From Brevinematales bacterium (lineage in GTDB: Bacteria > Spirochaetota > Brevinematia > Brevinematales > GWF1-51-8), in the NCBI GenBank assembly GCA_020059465.1, contig JAGVBZ010000008.1:62001-126000 (forward strand): 64,000 nucleotides of DNA. The letters are read 5' to 3'. Shown piece by piece: positions 28,037 through 37,430 of this stretch (position 1 is its first letter; every line of letters starts with the position of its first letter). Made by a program: the position numbers and the translations under genes. The notes under the pieces were generated by a model. That model saw only the letters and a program-made list of their open reading frames with translations. It was not told where the DNA came from and made no database searches.

Positions 28037-29203
28037 ATGACTGATGTATTGAATGAACGGCTCGGCTTATTTTTGGGCTTGCGCGATGCCGATTTTTTAT
28101 CCGCGTACCGCTACGACCTGCAGAGGTTCGCCGCGGAGGACGAGGGACGTACCGAAGAACCGACCCAGCAGAAACGCCGCAAGGCCCGCGAGGAGGGAAA
28201 TGTCCCGAAATCGCAGGAACTTGTGTCGATTATCGTATTCCTGCTGAGTTTCTGGACGGTATGCCTGATCGCGGAGATGCTTTTCGATACGTTTACCCGT
28301 ATCATGAATTATTATTTTCAGAACTTACTTACTATCAAGATTACAAAAAACAGCACCGACGCGGCATTCGCGGACATATTGGCAATGATGGCTCAGGCTC
28401 TCGCCCCGGTTATGGTAGTGGGAGTCATATCGGCGCTTCTTGCAAACCTGATTCAGACAGGGTTTATTTTTACCACTAAAAAGATTACTCTGAATTTCGG
28501 TAAAATTATTACCAATATCGGCCCGAACCTGAAAAAAATGTTCTGGTCGAGCGAAACTTTGTTCAACCTCATCAAGTCGATCTTCAAGGTGATTGTTGTT
28601 TTCGCGCTGGCGTTTATGATTGTTAACGCAAATCTCGGCCAACTCCTGCAAATCCCCAGGATGAACGTCATGAATACCATGACTATGATCTCGGGAATGA
28701 TCTTTCAGTTCGTGTCGTTCGCGGGGATACTTCTGCTGATCTTTGCGCTGGCGGATTATGCGTTCCAGCGCTACATCTTTACCCAATCCTTGAAGATGAC
28801 CAAACAGGAAGTCAAGCAGGAGATCAAGGACACCGAGGGCAACCCGGAGATCAGAGCGCGTATCGCCGAAATGGGGCGCAGGCTTCTCCGTCAGAATCTC
28901 GCCCGCGAGGTTCCGAAGGCCGACGTAATTATCACCAACCCGACTCATATCGCGGTCGCGCTTAAGTATGACCCGAACTATATGAACTCGCCCATTGTTA
29001 TCGCAAAGGGTGAAGGTGTTTTTGCGCAGAGGATCAAGGATATAGCTAAAGACAGCAACATAATGATCATAGAGAATAAGCCGCTGGCGCGCGAACTGTA
29101 CGCGAGAGTCGAGATAGGCGAACAGATTCCGTTCGAATTCTTTCAGGCGGTCGCGCGGATATTGTCCATTGTCTATCAGACCCGTTCCAGCGTAGCGGCT
29201 TAA
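28037..29203 (+). CDS. flhB: Flagellar export specificity switch FlhB
   Basis: FlhB controls the change of export from rod/hook to filament substrates. The 388-residue product starts with an extension ending in DLQRFAAEDEGRTEEPTQQKRRKAREEG, a form I associate with spirochaetal FlhB, followed by four membrane helices and a cytoplasmic domain with the self-cleavage motif NPTH (IITNPTHIAVALKYD). The open frame starts at 27980, but GAGGTGA precedes the ATG at 28037, which was chosen. A stand-alone homologue of its C-terminal domain is encoded at 63.7 kb. Confidence 0.94.
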   Translation: MTDVLNERLGLFLGLRDADFLSAYRYDLQRFAAEDEGRTEEPTQQKRRKAREEGNVPKSQELVSIIVFLLSFWTVCLIAEMLFDTFTRIMNYYFQNLLTIKITKNSTDAAFADILAMMAQALAPVMVVGVISALLANLIQTGFIFTTKKITLNFGKIITNIGPNLKKMFWSSETLFNLIKSIFKVIVVFALAFMIVNANLGQLLQIPRMNVMNTMTMISGMIFQFVSFAGILLLIFALADYAFQRYIFTQSLKMTKQEVKQEIKDTEGNPEIRARIAEMGRRLLRQNLAREVPKADVIITNPTHIAVALKYDPNYMNSPIVIAKGEGVFAQRIKDIAKDSNIMIIENKPLARELYARVEIGEQIPFEFFQAVARILSIVYQTRSSVAA

Positions 29204-29224
29204 CAGGAAAGCAGGAGGTAAACT

Positions 29225-31342
29225 ATGGCGGATAACTCATCAACGACACCCTCAGCCCGGGGAACCAATTTCTTCGCGCTGATCACCAAACGGATGGACA
29301 TCGCGCTCGCAGTCGCGGCGATCATGGTCGTACTGATGCTAATTATCCCTCTGCCTACGTTCCTGCTCGACGTATTGCTGGTCATCAACCTGTCCATCTC
29401 GCTTATGATTCTGCTGTCCACCATGTATGTAAAAAAGCCCGCGGACTTTTCGTCCTTTCCGGGCGTTATCCTGATCACCACGATTTTCAGCCTCGCGCTG
29501 AACGTCTCCTCGACACGTTTGATTCTCTCCATGGGGCCTGCGTTCGACAGCCGGATTATCACGGCGTTCGGCAATTTCGTGGTTGGCGGAAACTATGTAG
29601 TCGGGCTGATCGTGTTCGTCGTGCTGCTCGCCATCCAGTTCCTCGTCATCACGAAGGGCGCGTCCCGCGTATCGGAAGTGGCCGCGAGGTTCAGCCTCGA
29701 TTCCCTGCCGGGAAAACAGCTTGCGATTGACCAGGATTTAAGCGCCGGGCTGATAAACGAAGAGGAAGCAAAAACCCGCCGCGCGGAACTCCGCCTCGAA
29801 TCGGACTTCTACGGGGCGATGGACGGTTCGTCTAAATTCGTGTCGGGTAACGTCAAGGTCGCGCTGGTTATCGTCCTCGTGGATATCATCGGCGGACTGA
29901 TCGTCGGGCTTGCCATGGGTCAGGTGGCGTCGCTCGAAGAAGCGGCGCGAACCTATATCCTGTTCACAGTGGGCGACGGCCTGATTTCGCAAATCCCCGC
30001 GCTTTTAATTTCCACCGCGACCGGTTTAATCGTGACACGTTCCGCCGCCCGCGAAGAGTTCGCGAGGGATATTATCTCACAGATCGGTTCGTCTCCGCGC
30101 GTGCTCTATATTGCGGGTATCGCCATATTCGGGCTGGGATTTCTGCCGGGTTTCCCCACCCTTATTCATATCATGGTCGGCGGTCTTTTGGGAGGAGTGG
30201 GATATCTGATGAACTCCTCAATCCGCGAAGGTGAAAAGAAGAAACGCGAAGCGTCGCAGGTCAAACCTGAAGGCGAAGCCGCGATGACGATAGAGGATAT
30301 TGTAAAAATAGATCCTATGACCCTCGAGATCGGCTATAATCTTGTGCCGCTGGTCGACAAGGAACAGGGCGGCGACCTTCTCGACCGAATCAAGCTGATC
30401 AGGAAACGTATCGGGCTTGACCTCGGCATCCTCGTCCCGCCTATACGGATTATCGATAATGTCAGCATAGACGCATCCGAGTACCTGATCAAAATACGCG
30501 GGACTGAGATCGCGCGCGGGAAGATTATGATCAACCGTTTCCTTGCGATGAATCCCAAGCTCGACCTGAACCAGCTCGACGGGATCGAGATAAAGGAACC
30601 CGCATTCGGGCTGCCCGCAAAATGGATCGCCGAGCCGGAGCGCCAGAAGGCAGAATCGCAGGGATTCGACATCTTCGATCCGCCCTCGGTGGTCGCCACC
30701 CACCTGACCGAGCTGATCAAGCGGAACGCCGCCGAGATACTGACCCGTCAGGACGTACAGGCGATGTTCGACGCGCTCCGCAAAGAGTACCCGTCGGTGG
30801 TCGATGAGGTAATGAAAATACCCGGAGCGGTCGGGGAACTCCAGAAAATACTCCAGAACCTTCTCCGCGAAGGGGTCAAGATAAGAAATATGCTTGTCAT
30901 CCTCGAAACGTTCGCGGACTACGCGGGGACTGTTAAAAATATCGATATGCTGACGGAGTTTATCCGCCAGTCGCTCGGCAAGCAGATTACGACCAATTTC
31001 GTGGACGAGACGTCCGGTTCGATACGCGGAATTATTCTCGACCCGGAACTGGAGCAGATGCTGTCCGATTCGATTCATGAGAAACCCGAGGGCCTTGTTT
31101 CGACACTCGACCCGTCCATACTGCACAATTTTGTCGACGAAGCGGGCACAGTGATCGAGGAATGCCTCAACAGGGGTATCCAGCCCGTCATACTCGCGTC
31201 GCAGAAAGTACGCCGTCTGGTTCGGGAAATGCTCGAGCGTTCGTTCCCGTCGATACCCGTGCTTTCCTACTCGGAAATCCCGTCGAAGGTATCGCTGGAT
31301 CAGGTGGGAATCATACGGTTGTCGATACTCGCCGAAGTGTAA
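29225..31342 (+). CDS. flhA: Flagellar export gate component FlhA
   Basis: The 705-residue protein has about eight N-terminal membrane helices (to about residue 335) with the FHIPEP core SRVSEVAARFSLDSLPGKQLAIDQDLSAGLI and GAMDGSSKFVSGN, then a large cytoplasmic domain docking export chaperones. AGCAGGAGG precedes the ATG. It follows flhB by 21 bases. Complete and of normal length. Confidence 0.96.
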   Translation: MADNSSTTPSARGTNFFALITKRMDIALAVAAIMVVLMLIIPLPTFLLDVLLVINLSISLMILLSTMYVKKPADFSSFPGVILITTIFSLALNVSSTRLILSMGPAFDSRIITAFGNFVVGGNYVVGLIVFVVLLAIQFLVITKGASRVSEVAARFSLDSLPGKQLAIDQDLSAGLINEEEAKTRRAELRLESDFYGAMDGSSKFVSGNVKVALVIVLVDIIGGLIVGLAMGQVASLEEAARTYILFTVGDGLISQIPALLISTATGLIVTRSAAREEFARDIISQIGSSPRVLYIAGIAIFGLGFLPGFPTLIHIMVGGLLGGVGYLMNSSIREGEKKKREASQVKPEGEAAMTIEDIVKIDPMTLEIGYNLVPLVDKEQGGDLLDRIKLIRKRIGLDLGILVPPIRIIDNVSIDASEYLIKIRGTEIARGKIMINRFLAMNPKLDLNQLDGIEIKEPAFGLPAKWIAEPERQKAESQGFDIFDPPSVVATHLTELIKRNAAEILTRQDVQAMFDALRKEYPSVVDEVMKIPGAVGELQKILQNLLREGVKIRNMLVILETFADYAGTVKNIDMLTEFIRQSLGKQITTNFVDETSGSIRGIILDPELEQMLSDSIHEKPEGLVSTLDPSILHNFVDEAGTVIEECLNRGIQPVILASQKVRRLVREMLERSFPSIPVLSYSEIPSKVSLDQVGIIRLSILAEV

Positions 31343-31390
31343 TTTAGGTAAGGAATTGGGGAGTTATATTCCCAGTAAACATATTTTATA

Positions 31391-31419
31391 TTGCGATAAA
31401 GTTCAATAGATGTTAAAAT
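31391..31419 (+). promoter_or_regulatory. Possible internal promoter before flhF
   Basis: TTGCGA (31391-31396) and TAAAAT (31414-31419), 17-base spacer, in the 104-base flhA-flhF gap. It may let flhF-flhG be expressed independently of the export genes. Confidence 0.45.
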
Positions 31420-31446
31420 TATTTACGATTTTGAGGGGAGTCGCCA

Positions 31447-32667
31447 ATGGAATATCTCATTTTCGAGGGTCCGACCTACAAGGACGCTATGAATCAAATG
31501 TACACGATGGGCGTGCAGAAAAACATGCTCGACCAGATGCAGATCATTAAGAAGGTCGAAGAAGAGAAAAAAAGTTTCTTCGGGCTGAAAAAGAAGAAGA
31601 ACTGGAAGATCATAGTCGGCGTATTCGAGGACAAGCCTGTGAAAAAACAGAAGGCCGCGTACGCGCAGGATTATGCCACTCCCGACCTTTTCCCCAACTC
31701 CAATCCGCATCTCCAGAATCAGGCCCAGCAGGAAAACGCGAACCTCAAAACGGAAATACTGGACATGAAAAAATCCCTCATGGAAATGATCAATTCCCGC
31801 ATGAACGAGATTAAGGACAACCTGATACAGGACAAGATCGGCCGCGAGATGACGCAGGAGAACCAGATACTCGAGGATGTCGAGATATCCAAGAAAAACC
31901 TCGAATGGGTCGAAAAATTCCTGCGCGACCGGACGTTCGCCCAATTCCTGATCGACGATATACTGGAACATCTCCGCCGCCAGAAGAACGACGTCCGTAT
32001 CGAGAAGGCGCATATGCTCGGCGCGGTGCGCGAATTTCTCACATCGAACCTTGTCAGCGAAGAGATATCGATCGATAACTATAACTTCGGGAACATCGTC
32101 CTGTTCGCCGGTCCGACGGGCGTCGGCAAGACGATCACTCTGGTAAAGATGGCCGCGCATGTCGCGGAGATGCGCCGTAAGAAGATGCGTTTTATTTCGG
32201 TCGACCGTTATAAAGTCGGCGCCGACTCCCAGCTCAAGACGTACGCCGAACTCCTGAAAGTTCCGTTCTACCCCATCCATAAACAGGAAGACTTTTTCGA
32301 CCTCATAAATATCAACGAATCCGATTTTACGTTTATCGACACCGCAGGGAAAAGCCCCCGCGAGACGATTGCGATCAAGGAACTCGGCGACTGGATCAAG
32401 CGCACCGGTAAAAAGATCGATATTCATCTGGTAGTCAGCGCGACCACCAAACCGCAGGATTTGGACTATATTATAGAAAAGTATTCCGTGCTGGACTATC
32501 ACCATATTATCGCAACTAAGTTCGACGAGACCCGTCACATGGGTTCGGTGATATCGGCGGTCTACCGCGCGAAAAAACCGCTGTCGTTTGTCACTAACGG
32601 GCAGGAAGTACCGCAGGACTTTAAAATAGCTAATCTAGAATCAATTATTGCCGATTCTATTAAGTAG
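31447..32667 (+). CDS. flhF: Flagellar placement GTPase FlhF
   Basis: FlhF is an SRP54-type GTPase that directs where flagella are built. The 406-residue product has a divergent basic N-terminal domain (about 1-150), then the NG domain with G1 FAGPTGVGKT (about residues 219-228), SVDRYKVGADSQLKTYAE, G3 FIDTAGKSPRE and a G4-like motif (IIATKFDET). Typical partner of flhG, 21 bases downstream. AGGGGAG lies before the ATG. Confidence 0.93.
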   Translation: MEYLIFEGPTYKDAMNQMYTMGVQKNMLDQMQIIKKVEEEKKSFFGLKKKKNWKIIVGVFEDKPVKKQKAAYAQDYATPDLFPNSNPHLQNQAQQENANLKTEILDMKKSLMEMINSRMNEIKDNLIQDKIGREMTQENQILEDVEISKKNLEWVEKFLRDRTFAQFLIDDILEHLRRQKNDVRIEKAHMLGAVREFLTSNLVSEEISIDNYNFGNIVLFAGPTGVGKTITLVKMAAHVAEMRRKKMRFISVDRYKVGADSQLKTYAELLKVPFYPIHKQEDFFDLININESDFTFIDTAGKSPRETIAIKELGDWIKRTGKKIDIHLVVSATTKPQDLDYIIEKYSVLDYHHIIATKFDETRHMGSVISAVYRAKKPLSFVTNGQEVPQDFKIANLESIIADSIK

Positions 32668-32688
32668 GAAATAACGAGGGGATTCCGC

Positions 32689-33594
32689 ATGGCATCATCA
32701 GTATTATTAGGGCCGGATCAGGCCGAAGGATTACGGAAAATGATGGGGGATTACCCCCAATCGCAGACGAAAATTATCGCTGTGACGTCCGGAAAGGGCG
32801 GAGTCGGTAAAAGCAACTTCGCGGTCAATCTGGGCATCACGCTCGCTAATATGAAAGACCCGCATAACCCCGACACCCCCAAGAAGAAAGTCCTGGTTAT
32901 GGACGCCGATCTCGGCCTCGCGAACGTCAACGTACTTCTGGGAATCATCCCGAAATTCAACCTCCTGCACGTCCTGCGCGGCCAGAAGAAGCTATCCGAG
33001 ATCATTATCAAGACCGATCTCGGAATAGACATCATCGGCGGTGCGTCCGGGTTCAGCCAGCTTGCGAACCTCACCGACGACGAGAAGCGCCACTTTATCG
33101 AGGATATGAAGGATATCAGCTACGCCGATTACCTGATCATCGATACGTCGGCAGGCATCTCGTCCAATGTCATCTCGTTCATCCTCGCGGCGCATGAGAC
33201 TGTCGTGGTCACCACGCCGGAACCCACAGCTATCACAGATGCGTACGGTATTATCAAATCCATCGTCGTGGAGTCAGAGATACCGAATATTAAACTTGTC
33301 ATCAACCGTGTCCGTAGCGCAAACGAAGGCTCGAAGGTATCGAAGAAGATTATCGAGATCGCGAGCCAGTTCCTCAACGTCAAGATCGAGAATATCGGAT
33401 ATATCTACGACGACCCCGTTGTAAGCGAGTCGGTCAGACGGCAAATCCCGTTCGTAGTGATGGCGCCGAAGTCGAATATTTCCCTCTGCGTGAACCATAT
33501 CGCGCGGCGAATTATGAATATCGAGGTATCCGAGGAGCATTCGGGGCTGAAGAAATTCTTCTCCGCAATGTTCGGAGGTTCCAAATCTGAATAA
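32689..33594 (+). CDS. flhG: MinD-like flagellar number ATPase FlhG
   Basis: FlhG/FleN/YlxH limits flagellar number and stimulates FlhF GTPase. The 301-residue product has the deviant Walker A SGKGGVGKSN, MDADLGLANVNVLLGI, and a C-terminal amphipathic helix region. The N-terminal GLRKMM-type segment resembles the FlhF-activating helix (DQAEGLRKMM). Last gene of the operon; a terminator follows. Confidence 0.92.
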   Translation: MASSVLLGPDQAEGLRKMMGDYPQSQTKIIAVTSGKGGVGKSNFAVNLGITLANMKDPHNPDTPKKKVLVMDADLGLANVNVLLGIIPKFNLLHVLRGQKKLSEIIIKTDLGIDIIGGASGFSQLANLTDDEKRHFIEDMKDISYADYLIIDTSAGISSNVISFILAAHETVVVTTPEPTAITDAYGIIKSIVVESEIPNIKLVINRVRSANEGSKVSKKIIEIASQFLNVKIENIGYIYDDPVVSESVRRQIPFVVMAPKSNISLCVNHIARRIMNIEVSEEHSGLKKFFSAMFGGSKSE

Positions 33595-33617
33595 CAAAGC
33601 AGTTCCGAATAGATTCT

Positions 33618-33645
33618 AAGGCTGTCTCGATGACAGCCTTTTTTT
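33618..33645 (+). terminator. Rho-independent terminator of the flagellar operon
   Basis: AAGGCTGTC (33618-33626) and GACAGCCTT (33632-33640) form a 9-base stem with a 5-base loop, followed by a T-run. Confidence 0.9.
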
Positions 33646-33709
33646 ATATCAAATGGATTTCGATTTGCTAAATTTTCATTTTTAAAGGTTTTTAAGATAT
33701 AATATCCGT

Positions 33710-34471
33710 ATGAATAATATACCTACACTTTATGAAGACGTAAATTCAATCGTGCTCCTACTCTTAGCAAAATCCAGGGATATCCTGAAAAACAATTTAT
33801 TAGCAATGTACCTTCACGGTTCAATTGCAGCCGGTGATTTTAACCATGATAAAAGCGATATCGATTTTATTATTGTAATCGAAGAACAAATATCGGATAA
33901 GATTATTCCTAAACTGCGTCAAATGCATAATGACCTGCTTTCCCTTGATTCCGTATGGGGAAAAAGGCTTGAAGGCTCGTTTGTATGCCGGGATTTATTA
34001 AAACACATTGAACCGCCTATTGAACCTCGTCCGAATATAAACGGGGCAAATTTCAGCATTGTACCGTATGGGTATGAATGGGTTTTGGAAAAGTATGTAT
34101 TACGTGAGAAATCGATAGTCGTTACGGGACCGCCCCCTGAAACACTTATCGCCCCGATATCATTTCGAGAAATCAATGAAGCATTGAAAAAGTTGCTTCG
34201 GCAAGATTGGAAACCGTTACTCCAGAAATCATCCCGGCTACATGAAGAAGGTTATAGGGAATATGCTGTGCTTACTATGAGCCGGTGTCTTTTTACTTTC
34301 AGTCAGAATAAAATCGTATCGAAAAAAAAGGCAGCCGAATGGGTGCGAAACAGATTTCCTGAATGGACGGATTTAATAAATTCCGCTTTATCAGGATTTG
34401 ATTATCAGAATATAATTAATTTTGAAATGATTAAGAAATTCATCCGCTTCACCATTGAATTTATAAAATAG
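33710..34471 (+). CDS. AadA-like aminoglycoside nucleotidyltransferase homologue
   Basis: The 253-residue protein has the polymerase-beta-type nucleotidyltransferase motif LHGSIAAGDFNHDKSDIDFIIV (GS...D-x-D) and a C-terminal helical domain with the order of ANT(3'')/ANT(9)-type enzymes (formerly DUF4111), including EGYREYAVLTMSRCLFTFSQNKIVSKKKAAEWV. Adenylation of streptomycin- or spectinomycin-like drugs is possible, but the substrate cannot be read from sequence. The gene is clearly richer in A/T than its neighbours and sits alone between terminator and ankyrin gene, which suggests acquisition by transfer. Confidence 0.8.
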   Translation: MNNIPTLYEDVNSIVLLLLAKSRDILKNNLLAMYLHGSIAAGDFNHDKSDIDFIIVIEEQISDKIIPKLRQMHNDLLSLDSVWGKRLEGSFVCRDLLKHIEPPIEPRPNINGANFSIVPYGYEWVLEKYVLREKSIVVTGPPPETLIAPISFREINEALKKLLRQDWKPLLQKSSRLHEEGYREYAVLTMSRCLFTFSQNKIVSKKKAAEWVRNRFPEWTDLINSALSGFDYQNIINFEMIKKFIRFTIEFIK

Positions 34472-34522
34472 AACAAACGTGTTCAGCCCAATTACATCGT
34501 AGTAAAAAATAATGTATATCCA

Positions 34523-34560
34523 AATAAAAACATCCCGCAAGAAGTGTTTTCCTGCGGGAC
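34523..34560 (-). terminator. Terminator of the 34.6-kb ankyrin gene
   Basis: On the minus strand, GTCCCGCA (34560-34553) and TGCGGGAT (34539-34532) pair and are followed by a T-rich tract (34530-34523). Confidence 0.7.
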
Positions 34561-34579
34561 GTAATTGTTTATATTTATT

Positions 34580-34606
34580 ATCCCTCGACTAAGCTCGGGA
34601 TGACAA
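34580..34606. repeat. Copy of a dispersed tgtcatcccgag-type repeat
   Basis: The minus strand reads TGTCATCCCGAGCTTAGTC then gaggga, a short intergenic repeat form familiar from many bacterial genomes. It lies just past the ankyrin gene stop. Its copy number here cannot be judged from one window. Confidence 0.4.
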
Positions 34607-34612
34607 CATGAC

Positions 34613-35446
34613 CTATTTGAGCATCTGAAGGTAATGCGCCACCTCGAACTTGTTGTTCGCGTCGGCGGCTTCGGCGGGAGTAACACCGTACTTATCCGGC
34701 TTGGCGGGGTTGACATCGAGAGTCAGCAGATACTTCACCGTCTGGAGCTTTCCCGCAAGCGCGGCCCAATACAACGCGGTACGTCCGCTCATATCGGACT
34801 GGTCGGGATCGATTCCCAATTTGACGAAATATTTCATGATATCGATATAACCGTATTGGGCGGCAAGGATAAACGGAGTGATCCCGAACTTGTCGCTCGC
34901 TTTATAGTCCACACCATAATTCACCAGGTATTCGATCAGATCGGGATTACCGGTCTTGATCACATGGTGAAGCACGTTCTGATTGATAGCGTTCTTTGTA
35001 TTCAATTTCGCCCCGAGGGTGACCAGGTACTGCACCACCTCCAGCTTTCCGGCTACCGAAGCCGCAATCACCGGGGTTATCCCTTCCTTATCCATAGCGT
35101 TCAAATCCGCGCCGCGGGTCAGGAGGTATTTGATAATTTCCATATTCCCCTTTCGGCAGGCTTCATGCAGCGGAGTGCTTCCGGTCTTGGACACCACTTT
35201 AACCTCGGCGCCCATATATATCAGCATCTCAACCATTTTCTGATATCCGTTAAACGCCGACCAGTGAAGGCATGTCCACCCGTTAAAGTCCTTCGCGTTG
35301 GGATTAGCCCCCTTGTATATTAGCTGGGTCGCAAATTGAGTGTCGCCCGCTTTGACGGCGCTGAGCAGTTCGTGATTAATATTCGCCGCAAACACTGTCC
35401 CCGCGAATATTACCAGCAGCCCGGCGATTAGAGTATTGTTTTTCAT
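34613..35446 (-). CDS. Secreted ankyrin-repeat protein
   Basis: The 277-residue product has a signal peptide (MKNNTLIAGLLVIFAGTVFAAN) followed by about eight ankyrin repeats (units such as GSTPLHEACRKGNMEIIKYLLTRG and GRTALYWAALAGKLQTVKYLLTL). It should be a periplasmic protein-interaction scaffold of unknown target. The frame is open from 35500, but GGAGG lies 7 bases before the ATG at 35446. It is more diverged in its repeats than the ankyrin gene at the left edge. Divergent from groEL. Confidence 0.88.
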   Translation of the reverse strand: MKNNTLIAGLLVIFAGTVFAANINHELLSAVKAGDTQFATQLIYKGANPNAKDFNGWTCLHWSAFNGYQKMVEMLIYMGAEVKVVSKTGSTPLHEACRKGNMEIIKYLLTRGADLNAMDKEGITPVIAASVAGKLEVVQYLVTLGAKLNTKNAINQNVLHHVIKTGNPDLIEYLVNYGVDYKASDKFGITPFILAAQYGYIDIMKYFVKLGIDPDQSDMSGRTALYWAALAGKLQTVKYLLTLDVNPAKPDKYGVTPAEAADANNKFEVAHYLQMLK

Positions 35447-35553
35447 AGATTCCTCCATATTATTGCACATTTTTCCGTATCCTGTAATTAATAACGGCAA
35501 AAACCCGAAGAGCGTGAGGGTTCAGTTAAAAAATATTTTTACGACCTTACGAC

Positions 35554-35582
35554 TTGACGAAATGAATTGTTTTTATTATTTT
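35554..35582 (+). promoter_or_regulatory. Possible groEL promoter
   Basis: TTGACG (35554-35559) and TATTTT (35577-35582), 17-base spacer. No CIRCE (TTAGCACTC-N9-GAGTGCTAA) element is present between the two divergent genes. Confidence 0.4.
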
Positions 35583-35616
35583 TTATTCTAATAACATTGC
35601 GAAAAGGAGAGGCATT

Positions 35617-37266
35617 ATGGCTAAGGATCTTGTTTTTTCAACTAAGGCCCATCAGAAGATTCTTTCGGGAGTCGAGAAGATGGCTAACGCCGTCGGCGCG
35701 ACCTTAGGACCCCGTGGAAGAAATGTCTTGATTGATAAAAAATTCGGGGCGCCTACGAGTACAAAAGACGGTGTGACTGTGGCTAAGGAAATCGAGCTCG
35801 AAGACAAGTTCGAGAATATGGGCGCTCAGATGCTGAAAGAAGCGGCGACCAAGACGAACGACGATTCCGGAGACGGTACCACTACCGCCACGGTTCTCGC
35901 GAACGCCATCATTAAAGAAGGCTTCAAGAATGTCACCGCCGGAAGCAACCCTATCCTGATCAAGCGCGGTATCGATAAGGCAGTCGATGCGATTGTCGCC
36001 GAGATCAAGAAGATGGCCCGCCCTGTGGACAGCAGCGACGATATTATGCATGTCGCGTCCATATCGGCGAACAACGACCCTTCTATCGGTAAGCATATCT
36101 CTCATGCGATGGACAAAGTCGGTAAAGACGGCGTCATCACCGTAGAGGATTCCAAGTCGATGGACACGTTCGTAGAAGTCGTAGAGGGTATGCAGTTCGA
36201 CCGCGGTTATCTCTCGCCTTATATGGTTACCAACGCCGAGAGCATGGTAGCCGAGCTTGAGGACGCGTTTATCCTGCTCTATGATAAAAAGATCTCTACC
36301 GTGAAGGAACTTCTGCCGTTATTGGACAAGATTTCCCAGAGCGGCAAACCGCTTATGATTATAGCGGAGGATGTCGAAGGCGAAGCACTCGCAACCCTCA
36401 TCCTGAATAAACTCCGCGGCGTGTTGATGGCAGTCGCTGTCAAAGCCCCCGCGTTCGGCGACCGCAGAAAAGCGATGCTCGACGATCTCGCGGTATTGAC
36501 CGGCGGAACGGTTATCACGGAAGATATGGGTATGACCCTTGAGAAAGACGCGGTAATCGGCAACCTCGGCCGCGCGAAGAAAGTTATTATCGGTAAGGAA
36601 AACACCACTATTATCGACGGTCACGGCACCGACGAAGCCCGCAAGGAACGCATCAAACAGATCAAGGCGCAGATAAAAGAAACAACGTCCGATTACGACC
36701 GTGAGAAGCTCCAGGAGCGTCTCGCAAAGCTGTCCGACGGTGTGGCTGTGATTAAAGTCGGCGCGGCGACGGAAGTCGAACTGAAAGAGAAAAAGGCCCG
36801 CGTCGAAGACGCGTTATCCGCGACCAAAGCGGCTGTCGAAGAAGGGATTGTCCCCGGCGGCGGCGTCGCATACCTCAAGGCGCAGAAGATTGTCGAGAAG
36901 CTGAAAGGCGCGAACGAAGAGGAACAGGTCGGTATCAATATCGTCCTGAAAGCCCTCGAAGCTCCCCTTAAGCTGATCGCCGAGAACGCCGGTATCGACG
37001 GTTCGGTTATCGTGATGAAGGCTAAAGAATCTCCCGCAGGACAGGGCTACGACGCCCTCAAGGGCGAATGGGTAGACCTGATGAAGACAGGTATCATCGA
37101 TCCCGCAAAGGTCGAACGTACCGCGCTGCAGAACGCCGCGAGTATCGCGGGAACCCTGCTGACCACCGAAGTCATGGTCGCCGACAAGCCGGAGGAAAAA
37201 GCTCCTTCGATGCCCGGCGGCGGTATGGGCGGAATGGGTGGCATGGGTGGCATGGACATGTACTAA
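35617..37266 (+). CDS. groEL: Chaperonin GroEL
   Basis: The 549-residue protein is a complete Hsp60: [29 protein letters not shown] (N-terminal equatorial domain), the ATP-site [17 protein letters not shown], the apical domain (about 190-375) and the GGM-rich tail. It folds cytosolic proteins with GroES. groES is not adjacent on either side. AAGGAGAGG precedes the ATG and a strong terminator follows the gene. Confidence 0.98.
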   Translation: MAKDLVFSTKAHQKILSGVEKMANAVGATLGPRGRNVLIDKKFGAPTSTKDGVTVAKEIELEDKFENMGAQMLKEAATKTNDDSGDGTTTATVLANAIIKEGFKNVTAGSNPILIKRGIDKAVDAIVAEIKKMARPVDSSDDIMHVASISANNDPSIGKHISHAMDKVGKDGVITVEDSKSMDTFVEVVEGMQFDRGYLSPYMVTNAESMVAELEDAFILLYDKKISTVKELLPLLDKISQSGKPLMIIAEDVEGEALATLILNKLRGVLMAVAVKAPAFGDRRKAMLDDLAVLTGGTVITEDMGMTLEKDAVIGNLGRAKKVIIGKENTTIIDGHGTDEARKERIKQIKAQIKETTSDYDREKLQERLAKLSDGVAVIKVGAATEVELKEKKARVEDALSATKAAVEEGIVPGGGVAYLKAQKIVEKLKGANEEEQVGINIVLKALEAPLKLIAENAGIDGSVIVMKAKESPAGQGYDALKGEWVDLMKTGIIDPAKVERTALQNAASIAGTLLTTEVMVADKPEEKAPSMPGGGMGGMGGMGGMDMY

Positions 37267-37313
37267 GCCCCGACCGGCTCGCCGTACAGAATAGCAAACA
37301 ACAGATAGATATA

Positions 37314-37350
37314 AGAAAAGGGACGCGCGATGCGTCCCTTTTCTGTTGCA
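37314..37350 (+). terminator. groEL terminator
   Basis: A 13-base perfect stem (37314-37326 with 37332-37344) around a 5-base loop. The 3' arm itself contains the CCCTTTTCT tract, so it acts as a strong intrinsic terminator. Confidence 0.85.
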
Positions 37351-37371
37351 ATTATAAAACGATGCGATATA

Positions 37372-37402
37372 GGAAAAAAAAAGGCCGCCCGTAGGCGGCC
37401 TT
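37372..37402 (-). terminator. Terminator of the FG-GAP lipoprotein gene
   Basis: AAGGCCGCC (37381-37389) and GGCGGCCTT (37394-37402) pair perfectly. On the minus strand the stem is followed by a run of about ten T residues. Confidence 0.9.
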
Positions 37403-37430
37403 AAATACTGGTATTATTTTTTCTATAATA

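Noticed and set aside
31423-32538. 371-codon minus-strand frame opposite flhF
   Set aside because: FlhF has complete GTPase motifs on the plus strand; the antisense product has none.
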